Translations under genes and position numbers: made by a program
Shown here: in pieces, positions 35,140-43,239 of the stretch
How the letters are laid out: each line of letters starts with the position of its first letter
How positions within the stretch are numbered: position 1 is the first letter of the stretch
NCBI GenBank assembly: GCA_934169745.1
Contig: CAKPOE010000004.1
Coordinates: 1 to 64,000 of the forward strand
Source: an uncultured Clostridia bacterium
Lineage (GTDB): Bacteria > Bacillota > Clostridia > TANB77 > UBA1234
Direction of reading: 5' to 3'
Length of the DNA: 64,000 nucleotides
The notes under the pieces: model-generated
Seen by the model: only the letters and a program-made list of their open reading frames with translations
Database searches by the model: none
Told to the model about the DNA's origin: nothing

Positions 35140-36054
35140 TTATCCCCTATATGGTTCTAAGTTGCTTAGTACCCAATCATGATCTCCTTTTGTTATTATT
35201 GCACCACAATATTCACATTTTCCTGCAGATGTTACTTTTGTTGGAGCACCACAATTTGGACAGTTTGAAGTCTTTGTCTCTCCTGTGCTTTCTTCTGTCT
35301 TTAAGCCTTTCTTTCTTATAAATGTCATCACATAAGTTCTAGTTCTTCTTGTTGTTTTATCACCCATGACAACTTTTTGTGTTTCTTCATCTATAATATA
35401 ATCTATCATTGATGAATTTAATAAAATCTTAAGCGTGTCTTTGTCATTGTCTTGAGTAAATGAATATAATTTTGCATAATTTACAGCAATTCTATCCATT
35501 ACATTAATTTGTTTTTTATCAATATATTGCTTTAATTGAGTTGAATGTTGTTCAAATAACTCCTCTGTTTCAAAAGTTCTAATTGTCTCCCAATCTCTCT
35601 TAGTCCAGCACTCTTGTAATTTTACAAACATATTCTTTGCCCAAGATAAGAATTTATCTTCGTTGAAGAATTCGTCTACAGCTTGAATTTGTCTCAATAC
35701 GTTTGGATTATTTGGTATAGAGCTTGGTTGAGGACCAACGTTTATGTTAGACGTTGAAACGCCACCTTTATTTCCTTTTGTAACCGCAACGACAATTATA
35801 ACTATTATTACAATTGTAATAAGTGTTCCAATTCCAAGATCGCCAGAATCAGAATATGAACTATCTGAATCCCAGCTAGATGAACCACCCCAATCTGAGT
35901 CCAAACTAGATGAGCCCCAATCAGATGAAGAATCCCAGTCCGAACCTGAATCGTAAGACTCAAAATTTCCAACATCAGCTATTGTAAAGCTAGAAATCGC
36001 AAACATAATAATAATAGCAAGAAGAACCGCAATTTTTTTTAGATACTTTTTCAA
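35140..36054 (-). CDS. Tim44-like membrane protein with zinc ribbon
   Basis: The 304-residue product begins with a signal-type hydrophobic segment, then has a low-complexity Ser/Asp/Trp region (about 30-75) and a membrane span IGTLITIVIIVIIVVAV. A Tim44-like domain covers about 130-255, and the protein ends in a zinc ribbon CPNCG...CEYCG. The start is a TTG at 36054 with GGGGGAG 6 bases before it; the ATG between them is out of frame. It is 14 bp downstream of the SPFH gene and surely co-transcribed. The pairing resembles the ydjG/ydjI part of the Bacillus pspA operon, which suggests a membrane-stress or membrane-organisation role (inference). Confidence 0.85.
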   Translation of the reverse strand: MKKYLKKIAVLLAIIIMFAISSFTIADVGNFESYDSGSDWDSSSDWGSSSLDSDWGGSSSWDSDSSYSDSGDLGIGTLITIVIIVIIVVAVTKGNKGGVSTSNINVGPQPSSIPNNPNVLRQIQAVDEFFNEDKFLSWAKNMFVKLQECWTKRDWETIRTFETEELFEQHSTQLKQYIDKKQINVMDRIAVNYAKLYSFTQDNDKDTLKILLNSSMIDYIIDEETQKVVMGDKTTRRTRTYVMTFIRKKGLKTEESTGETKTSNCPNCGAPTKVTSAGKCEYCGAIITKGDHDWVLSNLEPYRG

Positions 36055-36068
36055 TCCATGCTCCCCCT

Positions 36069-37265
36069 TTATTGTAATTTTTCACCACAATTATTGCAGA
36101 ACTTGTCATTTTCGCTTATTGCATTACCGCATTTTGGGCATACCTTTCCTTCTGGCTTTTTATTACCACAATTTGTGCAGAATTTACCGCTATTGTCTGC
36201 ACCACAAGAACATTTCCATGTATCAGCCTCAACTTTAGCTGGCTCTACAGGAGCTACATTTTGTGTTGGATTTTCATACTTCACATTATTAGCAACATTT
36301 GAAGTAACTCCACCAAATGTATTTCCAGAAGCCATATTCATCATTCCTATACCCATAAATCCATTTGCTGCACCATTCGAGTTAGAAGCAGCGGCTTCAA
36401 CAGCATTTGCATATGCACTTGTAAGTCTTCCTTGTTGTTGATATTGGTCTCCTGCAAGTTCGTATTCATCAATTTTCTTCTTAGATTCATCTGTCAATGT
36501 AACGCTTTCAACAACGAATGCAAGCAATTGAATTCCTCTATCAGAAATAGTTGCATCTGCTTGTTGTTCAGCCATTATTGTTCTAATTTCATCTGTCTTA
36601 TTTGGTAAAGAAAGAGCTTCAATTTTATGCTCATCTTCGCATAAACTATTTAAAATATTACTAAAAGCCCCAACTACTTCTGAACGCGTTTGTTCAACCA
36701 ATTGATCTTTCCTATATACGTCTGCACTTCCACCAATTCTTTCCATAAACACAGCTGGATTACTAATCTTAAATGTATATGTACCAAAACATTTAATATC
36801 AAGTCTCATTGGTGTATATCCACCCATTCTTGCGTTTAGAAGTGGATGACCCCAATCCTTATATGGAACTGGATTTGGAGTTCCAAATTTGTTTCCTATA
36901 ATTTCTTTAGTGTTGAAGAAATATACAGCTTGCTCTTTAGCAACTCCACCACCAAATTTAAATCTAGTCCACATTTCTTTAAATACGGCACCAAAATCTC
37001 CACCAAAGAATGATGGTGTTGAGCTAGAATCAAAAGTATATATACCTGGCTCTGCAGTTGCATCAAGTATTTTTCCATTATCATACAATACAGCAACTTG
37101 ACCAGGAGCAACAATTATTCTGCTTCCTTTTGCCAAAACACCGTCATCATTAGAAACTTTTCTCATTAGAATATCATTTCCCATATCATCGCACTTAACC
37201 GCAGTTAAGAACTGATCTCCAAAAGTGCTACCAATTGATTGCACAGCAGCTTTAATTAATCCCAT
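36069..37265 (-). CDS. SPFH-domain protein with zinc ribbons (YdjI-like)
   Basis: A 398-residue protein. Residues about 1-260 are an SPFH/virion-core-like domain similar to YdjI, starting MGLIKAAVQSIGSTFGDQF with no N-terminal span. A Gly/Asn-rich linker follows, then two zinc ribbons at the C-terminus (CSCGADNSGKFCTNCG and CPKCGNAI...CNNCG). SPFH proteins form membrane-associated scaffolds. It is the first gene of a two-gene operon with the Tim44-like protein, which also ends in a zinc ribbon. Unlike the Bacillus operon, no pspA homologue is next to it. Confidence 0.88.
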   Translation of the reverse strand: MGLIKAAVQSIGSTFGDQFLTAVKCDDMGNDILMRKVSNDDGVLAKGSRIIVAPGQVAVLYDNGKILDATAEPGIYTFDSSSTPSFFGGDFGAVFKEMWTRFKFGGGVAKEQAVYFFNTKEIIGNKFGTPNPVPYKDWGHPLLNARMGGYTPMRLDIKCFGTYTFKISNPAVFMERIGGSADVYRKDQLVEQTRSEVVGAFSNILNSLCEDEHKIEALSLPNKTDEIRTIMAEQQADATISDRGIQLLAFVVESVTLTDESKKKIDEYELAGDQYQQQGRLTSAYANAVEAAASNSNGAANGFMGIGMMNMASGNTFGGVTSNVANNVKYENPTQNVAPVEPAKVEADTWKCSCGADNSGKFCTNCGNKKPEGKVCPKCGNAISENDKFCNNCGEKLQ

Positions 37266-37385
37266 TAAAAATCATCCTCCCTTGCTTCGACTTATTTCGA
37301 ATACACATATATAATATCATTTTATTATATTAAAATCAATACGGAAATATTACGAGCAAACGTGGATATTAAACAAATATGAGCA

Positions 37386-37419
37386 AAACGACCCCAACAC
37401 AATTGTGTTGGGGTCGTTT
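37386..37419 (-). terminator. Terminator of the histidine phosphatase gene
   Basis: A perfect 34-bp palindrome centred on AATT (AAACGACCCCAACACAA and its complement) 4 bp past the stop codon, running into GTTTTG on the minus strand. Confidence 0.75.
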
Positions 37420-37422
37420 ACT

Positions 37423-37995
37423 TTATTTCTCATTTCTCCAGGGTATGAAACCTTCGAACTTAGAATTTTCATCAAATTCTCGCTCAAAAATGTGACAATT
37501 GGGTAATGCTTGTTCTTTATATCCCATTGTGCGCATAAACATTGCATGAGCTACTACGATAATCTTCTTATACCCGGCTTCAACATACTTTTGCATAGCC
37601 GGATATGCACGATTTGCAAGCTGCTCAATGCTTTCATATCTTGTAGAATTTGTTTCAACTCGCTTGAAGTCATTTTCCAAAAACTCTTTATACGCCAAGT
37701 TGCAATAGTCTTCGTCAAGAGTTTCCAAATGCGTAGTGTCTTCAAGCCATTCATGAAATGCAGTTTCTACAGTGAGTGGAATTCCCGTATTTTTAGAAAT
37801 AATTGCCGCAGTTTGCAATGCTCGAGTAAACGGCGATGCAACAATAATTTCTGCTCCTTGCAATCGCTTGTCTCTCGAAACTTTCTCAGCTTGTTCTACT
37901 CCTAGTTTAGTCAATTCACCAAGATATGCAACCAAATTGTGCTTCTTTACATTATCATATCTTGGTTCTCCATGCCGAATAAGTAGTACTTTCAT
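37423..37995 (-). CDS. Histidine phosphatase family protein
   Basis: A 190-residue enzyme of the phosphoglycerate-mutase-like superfamily. The catalytic RHG (LLIRHGEP) is at residues 5-12, the second-site arginine is in SPFTRALQTA, and the C-terminal histidine is in VVAHAMFMRTMGYK. The substrate is not predictable; broad-specificity phosphatases and alpha-ribazole phosphatase share these features. AAAGGAG lies 9 bases before the ATG. The gene uses more G/C than its neighbours (25 of 60 at 37561-37620). Its own terminator follows. Confidence 0.88.
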   Translation of the reverse strand: MKVLLIRHGEPRYDNVKKHNLVAYLGELTKLGVEQAEKVSRDKRLQGAEIIVASPFTRALQTAAIISKNTGIPLTVETAFHEWLEDTTHLETLDEDYCNLAYKEFLENDFKRVETNSTRYESIEQLANRAYPAMQKYVEAGYKKIIVVAHAMFMRTMGYKEQALPNCHIFEREFDENSKFEGFIPWRNEK

Positions 37996-38142
37996 CTTTC
38001 TTATCTCCTTTCAATAGCTGAATACAGATATATACAGTTTTCTTCGCTCAAATAATATATCACGTTTTCTATATTATGTCAAGTTGGTGTGAACATGTTT
38101 GATAAATTGTACATAAATCCGAAGATAAAATTTAAACATAAT

Positions 38143-38183
38143 GAAAAAGCCACTTTGAAGGAAATCTTCAAAGTAGCTTTTTT
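38143..38183 (-). terminator. Displaced terminator of the tRNA-His-Gln operon
   Basis: A 13-bp stem AGCCACTTTGAAG / CTTCAAAGTAGCT with T runs on both sides. It lies directly outside the left att copy. Reading the minus strand, the repeat CAGCCCAGCCAAAAAA continues straight into this hairpin, so before integration it would have followed the tRNA-Gln 3' end immediately. Confidence 0.75.
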
Positions 38184-38193
38184 GGCTGGGCTG
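38178..38193. other. Attachment site, left copy
   Basis: TTTTTTGGCTGGGCTG, identical to 47669-47684. It equals the complement of the last acceptor-stem bases, discriminator and CC of tRNA-Gln plus downstream A residues. Confidence 0.85.
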
Positions 38194-38283
38194 AATGCTT
38201 TTTTTCTTTGCACTCCCCACAGCTTCAGCCTTTCGAGCATCCACTCTTATTTAGAAACAATGTTCCAGATTTATTAACTTTTC

Positions 38284-39717
38284 TTACTCTTCATTTTTCT
38301 TTTTAAATTTTTCTGCAAATCTTTGATTCTGATTTGCCATGTATTCATCATACTTGTTCATTTCTTTTTGTCTAAAGTAATCATAGATGTCTCCATAAGT
38401 ATCAATCGTTGTTTGTATCTTAGCATGACTTAATACCTTTTGCAATACATGAATTGGTACACAAGCTTCAATACATCTTGTCGCAAAAGTATGTCTTAAC
38501 ATATGTGTATGTACATCACTTGATTTTAAATTGACGATGCTTCCGTCAATCTTTTTCTTTTTGGTATCAATTATTCTTATTCCAGCATTTTTTGCAATTC
38601 TTTTGAATGCACTATTAATCATACCTTCGTTATATAACTTGCCATTCTTTTGCGTGAAAATGACATTGTTTTCATTAGGTATCATTTCTTTTAAAGCATT
38701 TTCAAATACTATTTTAGCATCTGATCTTAAGTCTACTTTTCTAATACCATTTTTTGTTTTTGGTACATCTCCAACTACCACTTTGCCATCTTTAGATTTG
38801 GTAAGTGTCCTTGTTATTTGTATCATAACATCATCATTATATCCAACAATATCATCTGGAGTTAGAGCTAATACTTCGCCTATCCTCATTCCAGTGAATA
38901 AACATATTAGAATAATATTATTATATTGAGAAGGGTTCTCTTTGATATAACGTCTTAACATATAGTCTTCTTCTGATATCAATGCAACTTCTTTTTTATC
39001 TTGCTTAAAGCTTTTTGGTTTCTCAATAGAGTCATGGTAATTAGAATCAAAAAAGTTTTCTTTAATTAGTCCTTTTCTCATAACTTCTTTATATACATCT
39101 CTTAAAACTCGGTAGTCTTTAGCAATTGTTGAACTAGCATTTTTCCTTTCATCTTCCAAAAAGTTTTCAATTTGTTTTTTCGTTACATTTTGAATTGGAA
39201 TATCTCCAATTCGATTCTTACTAATTCTGTTAATGATGTCTTTATTGGATTTGTAGCCATTAGGTCTTGTAATTCCTTTTTTAAGTTTCTTTTCTTCAAT
39301 ATCGATTGCAATATTGACGATTGATACTTCAAAAAATCTAGGTGAGCCATCATCTTCCTTTCCTTTGTTTTTGATTACTTCATCGTATGAATCATACAAT
39401 TTTTGCAATGCTTCTTCTTTTGTTTTACCACTAAATTGTTTCCTAATCGGTTTACCTGTCTTCTCACTATATCCTAAATGCAAAACATTTGCTTTATACC
39501 TTGTGTAGATATAGAATTTATCGCAATTATCATTATCTACGCAATTTCTGCATATTTCACATTTATTCATAGTGTATAGATTTGCTCTATTACTGCATAT
39601 TTTTCTGTGTTCACATTCTCTACAATTTGGACAGATTTTACGATTTGTGATTTCCCTTTTGTCTTTCGTGGTGTACTTATGAATGGTGTAATCACGTCCT
39701 TCAACAAGTTTTTTCAT
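38284..39717 (-). CDS. int: Tyrosine integrase with twin cysteine clusters
   Basis: This 477-residue site-specific recombinase inserts and excises the element. The catalytic residues are all present: R278 (FTGMRIGEVL), K322, H405 and R408 (HMLRHTF), H431 (LSHAKI) and the nucleophile Y441 (TIDTYGDIY). An arm-binding and core-binding region lies at about 70-240. The N-terminal 65 residues are odd: two copies of C-x2-C-x2-C-x5-C, at C29/32/35/41 and C53/56/59/65, probably metal-binding. AGGAGGG precedes the ATG. It lies beside the left att site, at the end opposite to the intact tRNA. Confidence 0.93.
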   Translation of the reverse strand: MKKLVEGRDYTIHKYTTKDKREITNRKICPNCRECEHRKICSNRANLYTMNKCEICRNCVDNDNCDKFYIYTRYKANVLHLGYSEKTGKPIRKQFSGKTKEEALQKLYDSYDEVIKNKGKEDDGSPRFFEVSIVNIAIDIEEKKLKKGITRPNGYKSNKDIINRISKNRIGDIPIQNVTKKQIENFLEDERKNASSTIAKDYRVLRDVYKEVMRKGLIKENFFDSNYHDSIEKPKSFKQDKKEVALISEEDYMLRRYIKENPSQYNNIILICLFTGMRIGEVLALTPDDIVGYNDDVMIQITRTLTKSKDGKVVVGDVPKTKNGIRKVDLRSDAKIVFENALKEMIPNENNVIFTQKNGKLYNEGMINSAFKRIAKNAGIRIIDTKKKKIDGSIVNLKSSDVHTHMLRHTFATRCIEACVPIHVLQKVLSHAKIQTTIDTYGDIYDYFRQKEMNKYDEYMANQNQRFAEKFKKKNEE

Positions 39718-39748
39718 AATTCCCTCCTAAAATTTTTAAGGGAATGTC

Positions 39749-39777
39749 TTGAAAGGTATTACTTTTTCTGATATAAT
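39749..39777 (+). promoter_or_regulatory. Promoter between int and xis, opposite strand
   Basis: TTGAAA (39749-39754), 17-bp spacer and TATAAT (39772-39777), pointing away from int. It lies between the arms of an 11-bp inverted repeat AAGGGAATGTC / GACATTCCCTT (39738-39748, 39801-39811). Confidence 0.65.
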
Positions 39778-39783
39778 CCTTTT

Positions 39784-39855
39784 TAGAAGTTAGGACTTGG
39801 GACATTCCCTTGTTCTTTAGAAGATTTAGAACGCCATTTCTAAATCTTCTTTTTG
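39784..39855 (+). ncRNA. Candidate antisense small RNA of the integration module
   Basis: Transcription from the promoter at 39749-39777 would start near 39784 and meet a 12-bp hairpin GAAGATTTAGAA / TTCTAAATCTTC (39820-39849) followed by TTTTTG. The predicted RNA of about 70 bases has no coding frame and is complementary to any xis-int transcript between the two genes. The existence of the RNA is inference. Confidence 0.4.
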
Positions 39856-39859
39856 TTTT

Positions 39860-40060
39860 CTACAGAATGTGCCTTGTTTTAAGATATTCTAGAAGGGCAT
39901 TTTCTTCTACCATATAAGATCTACCATATTTTTGTGCTAGAAAATCTTTGCGGTGAAATAGCTCTGAACAAGCTTTTTTACCCATAATGAACATCTTGCA
40001 CACATCTGCCATTGTGTAAAGTACTGGTATTGGTTTGAATGCTACTGCTACTTTTTCCAT
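39860..40060 (-). CDS. Excisionase-like small DNA-binding protein
   Basis: A 66-residue protein with a winged-helix/MerR-like DNA-binding pattern (LYTMADVCKMFIMGKKACSEL, RSYMVEENALLEYL), the size and layout of Tn916-type Xis and other excisionases. These proteins bend att DNA and drive excision with the integrase. AAGGAGG lies before the ATG. It is upstream of int in the same direction, and a 9-bp inverted repeat (ATAAGGATA / TATCCTTAT, 40090-40130) lies in its upstream region. Confidence 0.8.
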   Translation of the reverse strand: MEKVAVAFKPIPVLYTMADVCKMFIMGKKACSELFHRKDFLAQKYGRSYMVEENALLEYLKTRHIL

Positions 40061-40089
40061 AGGTTTTCCTCCTTTCTTTTTTAATTACT

Positions 40090-40130
40090 ATAAGGATAGT
40101 ATAGTTAGTAGATAACATTTGTATCCTTAT
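40090..40130. promoter_or_regulatory. Inverted repeat upstream of xis
   Basis: Arms ATAAGGATA (40090-40098) and TATCCTTAT (40122-40130) flank 23 bases in the divergent region between xis and the next gene; a possible regulator site. A TATACT -10-like box for xis lies between the arms. Confidence 0.4.
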
Positions 40131-40157
40131 GAACTAACAAAAGAATATAATAAGTAT

Positions 40158-40186
40158 TTGACAATATCAATAGTTTATTGTAAAAT
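40158..40186 (+). promoter_or_regulatory. Promoter of the DUF6076-type gene
   Basis: TTGACA (40158-40163), 17-bp spacer and TAAAAT (40181-40186). Confidence 0.75.
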
Positions 40187-40229
40187 ATTTTTAGAAAAAT
40201 AACAATACATGATTAGGTGGAGTTTGAAT

Positions 40230-41219
40230 ATGGAAAATTTAGGGTTGTTTAGTAACAAATTTTATTTTGATTTAAAAGATAAAAAGAAGTTTATAGCCTA
40301 TAATGACTATAAGCTTAACAATAATGAGTATAATTTGAGACTAGTGAATAAAGAATTGAACATGGGCGAACAATTATGTGACTTCCTAAACACAGATTTT
40401 AATTTCAAAGAAAGTCTTAAGGCTTTTATAAAAAAATATGGAACTACACTATTCTTAAATATTAAAAAGCCTGTAAATGCTGAAGCAACCATGACAAAAA
40501 AACAATATGATACGTTATTAGAAGAAATATACACTGATTATTGTTACGATTTAAAGGATTTTTACGAGGATTTAGTAAGAGATGTGCAGTATATATACAA
40601 TATGAATAGCTTAGCTGAACTTGAAGGACTTACACCATATCAAAGATATTTTGCTATGGTCAATAGTGACAGATTTAGTAAAGTGATAAAACACTACGAT
40701 AATGCAAAAAACAAGATTAGTTTTTCTGCGCTTGAGTGGATAAATAAGTATAATTTTTATGCTCGTGAAGATGTAACTTTAAAACTTGCTAAAAAGGATA
40801 TTGTAGATGCTCCATTCTTTTATGAGTGTGAAGATATTATACAAACGTTAATTATGGAACTTTCTGTTCTAGTTAGTAACAATATAGAAATTAAGAATTG
40901 CAAAAATTGCGGTAAGTACTTCGTCCCTGAGAATAGATCTGACGAAATATTCTGTAACAATGTGTATGAAAATAACAAGACTTGCAGAGAAATTGGCTAT
41001 TTTAAGGTTAAGCAAAAGGCAATTCATGAAAATGAAGTAATGAGAATGTATAGAAATGTATATCAGAAATTACTGTTAAGAGTAAGAAGAAATCCAGATA
41101 ATATGCAGTATGCAAGAAATTTTGAAACATTTAAGGAGCAAAACATTATGAAAAGGGAACTTCTTAACAAAGGCAAAATAACGGAAGACGAGTATTTGGA
41201 GTGGTTGAAGAAGCAGTAG
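40230..41219 (+). CDS. DUF6076-like protein with C-terminal Cys cluster
   Basis: A 329-residue cytoplasmic protein. The first 230 residues are helical and unremarkable; about 235-270 hold a zinc-binding cluster NCKNCGKYFVPENRSDEIFC and CREIGYF, followed by a basic helical tail. The cluster and tail resemble the DUF6076 family found in Firmicute mobile elements, a resemblance I recall rather than tested. Function unknown. The ATG at 40230 has GTGGAG 7 bases before it. It is the first plus-strand gene of the element, divergent from xis, with its own promoter and terminator. Confidence 0.75.
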   Translation: MENLGLFSNKFYFDLKDKKKFIAYNDYKLNNNEYNLRLVNKELNMGEQLCDFLNTDFNFKESLKAFIKKYGTTLFLNIKKPVNAEATMTKKQYDTLLEEIYTDYCYDLKDFYEDLVRDVQYIYNMNSLAELEGLTPYQRYFAMVNSDRFSKVIKHYDNAKNKISFSALEWINKYNFYAREDVTLKLAKKDIVDAPFFYECEDIIQTLIMELSVLVSNNIEIKNCKNCGKYFVPENRSDEIFCNNVYENNKTCREIGYFKVKQKAIHENEVMRMYRNVYQKLLLRVRRNPDNMQYARNFETFKEQNIMKRELLNKGKITEDEYLEWLKKQ

Positions 41220-41320
41220 TTATAATTTCTTTAACTTTTAAACGTCGAAAAAACATAGAAAACTAGAAAAATTCGGCATTAAAAAATAAAGATATTATTT
41301 ATTTAATAATGAACACGATG

Positions 41321-41357
41321 AGCATAGACAAAAACAATTTTTCTATGCTTATTTTTT
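41321..41357 (+). terminator. Terminator of the DUF6076-type gene
   Basis: An 8-bp stem AGCATAGA / TCTATGCT followed by TATTTTTTGC. It lies in the 304-bp gap 41220-41523; the rest of that gap is AT-rich with no other clear feature. Confidence 0.7.
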
Positions 41358-41523
41358 GCAAAAAAATGTAAAGGTAATAGTCATAATTAGATTACATAAG
41401 CAGCTTGTATTCCTACACTCTCAAGGATTTAAAAAGATTTTGCTTTTTTGTGGGTGTTCGGTAGATTTTAAAAATATGTTATGATAATATATGTTTTGTA
41501 CTTAAGAAAATGGAGGAGTAATA

Positions 41524-43239
41524 ATGTTAAAGATTGGAACAGTTTTTAGCGGTATCGGTGCAATCGAACATGCTATAAATAGAATTGGTTTAGATAATGA
41601 AATTGTGTTTGCTTGTGATAATGGAGATGTGGATATCTTATCAAAACAGGTTGACGAAGACATAGTTGCTTTTGAAAAGGAAATAAAAGCATTAAACTCA
41701 ATTATAAAGAACGTTAAGTCTAATGATGGCGAGAAAAGCGAATTATATGACAAGCTAAATGATTGCAAAGATCGTTTAAAAGTATTAAAAGATGATTTAA
41801 ATGGAGTTAACTTAGATTTAGCAAACGATTTTGAATCTTATAACACTTTTTATGAAGAAGTTATACAAAAAGAGAAAAGTAAGTCTAAGATTAAATTGTA
41901 TGACGAATTATATACAAAAGCTAATACAATTGATAAATGCAACCAAAAAAACTATCTTATCAAGTTGGCTTTACAAATGACGAAAGATTATTCAAAGCTA
42001 TCAAGCAAGTATAAGATTATTGAGAATCTAAAAGAAAAATCGGCTCAATTTGATTTAAAAAATATTGTCAAGGAAATGAAAAGTAACAGTGAGTTTTTAT
42101 CTATGTTACATGAAAGAATAAATACATTAAAAATTAAAAATGATTTAGCAAAGATTAACGACTATGCCGAAAAGAAAAAGTATGTAGATGACTTGTATAA
42201 AGATAAAGAAAATCAAAATCAAGTAAAGAAAAGCTATATGGCTAACTATGATATAACAGAAGATAAATTTCACTGGAATGTTTCTTTTCTAGATGGCACT
42301 CAGTATAGAGATAAAATAGATTTGTTTGTTGGAGGGAGTCCTTGTCAATCTTTTAGTTTAGTTGGAAAGCAAAGAGGTCTTGAGGATACAAGAGGAACAT
42401 TATTTTATGAATATGCTAGACTAATATCGGAAATAAGACCGAAAGTGTTTATTTATGAAAATGTCAAAGCTGTTCTTAGCAATGATAATGGAAGAACATG
42501 GGAAACTATGAAAAAAGTTTTTACCGATTTGGATTATACATGGGATTATAAAGTGTTAAATGCAAGAGATTATGGTATACCTCAAAACAGAGAAAGATTA
42601 TATGTAATTGGCTTTAGAAATGATTTAAAACTAGAAAAAAAATTTGAATTCCCTAAGGCAATAGAACTAGATAAAACTATGCAAGACTTTTTATTGGACA
42701 ATGTATCAGGAAGGTATTATTTACCTAAAAAAGGCGTAGAATTTGTGACTGACGAATCTAATTTGGAAAAAAGATATACCCAGATAGATGGCGAGGTTGC
42801 TTTATGTCAAAAGAAAAATCAACAATTTAATTGGCATGGGGATTTTGTATTTGAAGAGGAAAATAAGGATAAGGAAAAAACTATAAAAGAATTGGACAAA
42901 TACTTCCTTTCTGAAAAAGTAAAAAAATATGTATTGTCTTCTGGGACGAAAGGATTTTATTCTAAACCAAAAATAGATTTAAAAGTAGCTAGACCACTAT
43001 TAAATACCATGCATAAAATGCATAGGGCTGGTGTTGATAACTATGTAACAACAGAAGGAAGATTAAGAAAACTAACACCAAGAGAGTGCTTGAGATTGAT
43101 GGGATTTAGTGATAGCTTTAAAATAGTAACCTCTGATACAGCTATGTATCAACAAGCTGGAAATTCCATTGTTGTTAATGTTTTAATGTCAATAATGGAT
43201 AAAGTACTAGAATCTTATGATTTAGGTGATGTTAAATGA
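41524..43239 (+). CDS. C5-cytosine DNA methyltransferase with long insertion
   Basis: This enzyme methylates cytosine at C5 within a recognition sequence. The 571-residue protein has motif I (TVFSGIGAIEHA, 7-18), motif IV with the catalytic cysteine GGSPCQSFS (270-278), motif VI ENV (312-314), motif VIII QNRER near 355, and motif X QQAGNSIVVNVL near 550. About 195 residues of charged helical sequence (about 40-235) are inserted between motifs I and IV, where standard enzymes have about 50. GGAGG lies before the ATG. The stop overlaps the start of the HNH gene by 4 bp (ATGA), so the two are translationally coupled as a restriction-modification system. Confidence 0.93.
   Translation: MLKIGTVFSGIGAIEHAINRIGLDNEIVFACDNGDVDILSKQVDEDIVAFEKEIKALNSIIKNVKSNDGEKSELYDKLNDCKDRLKVLKDDLNGVNLDLANDFESYNTFYEEVIQKEKSKSKIKLYDELYTKANTIDKCNQKNYLIKLALQMTKDYSKLSSKYKIIENLKEKSAQFDLKNIVKEMKSNSEFLSMLHERINTLKIKNDLAKINDYAEKKKYVDDLYKDKENQNQVKKSYMANYDITEDKFHWNVSFLDGTQYRDKIDLFVGGSPCQSFSLVGKQRGLEDTRGTLFYEYARLISEIRPKVFIYENVKAVLSNDNGRTWETMKKVFTDLDYTWDYKVLNARDYGIPQNRERLYVIGFRNDLKLEKKFEFPKAIELDKTMQDFLLDNVSGRYYLPKKGVEFVTDESNLEKRYTQIDGEVALCQKKNQQFNWHGDFVFEEENKDKEKTIKELDKYFLSEKVKKYVLSSGTKGFYSKPKIDLKVARPLLNTMHKMHRAGVDNYVTTEGRLRKLTPRECLRLMGFSDSFKIVTSDTAMYQQAGNSIVVNVLMSIMDKVLESYDLGDVK

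Noticed and set aside
38089..38277. 62-residue protein gene on the plus strand
   Set aside because: The frame runs through the terminator hairpin and across the att site, has no ribosome binding site, and shows no family resemblance.
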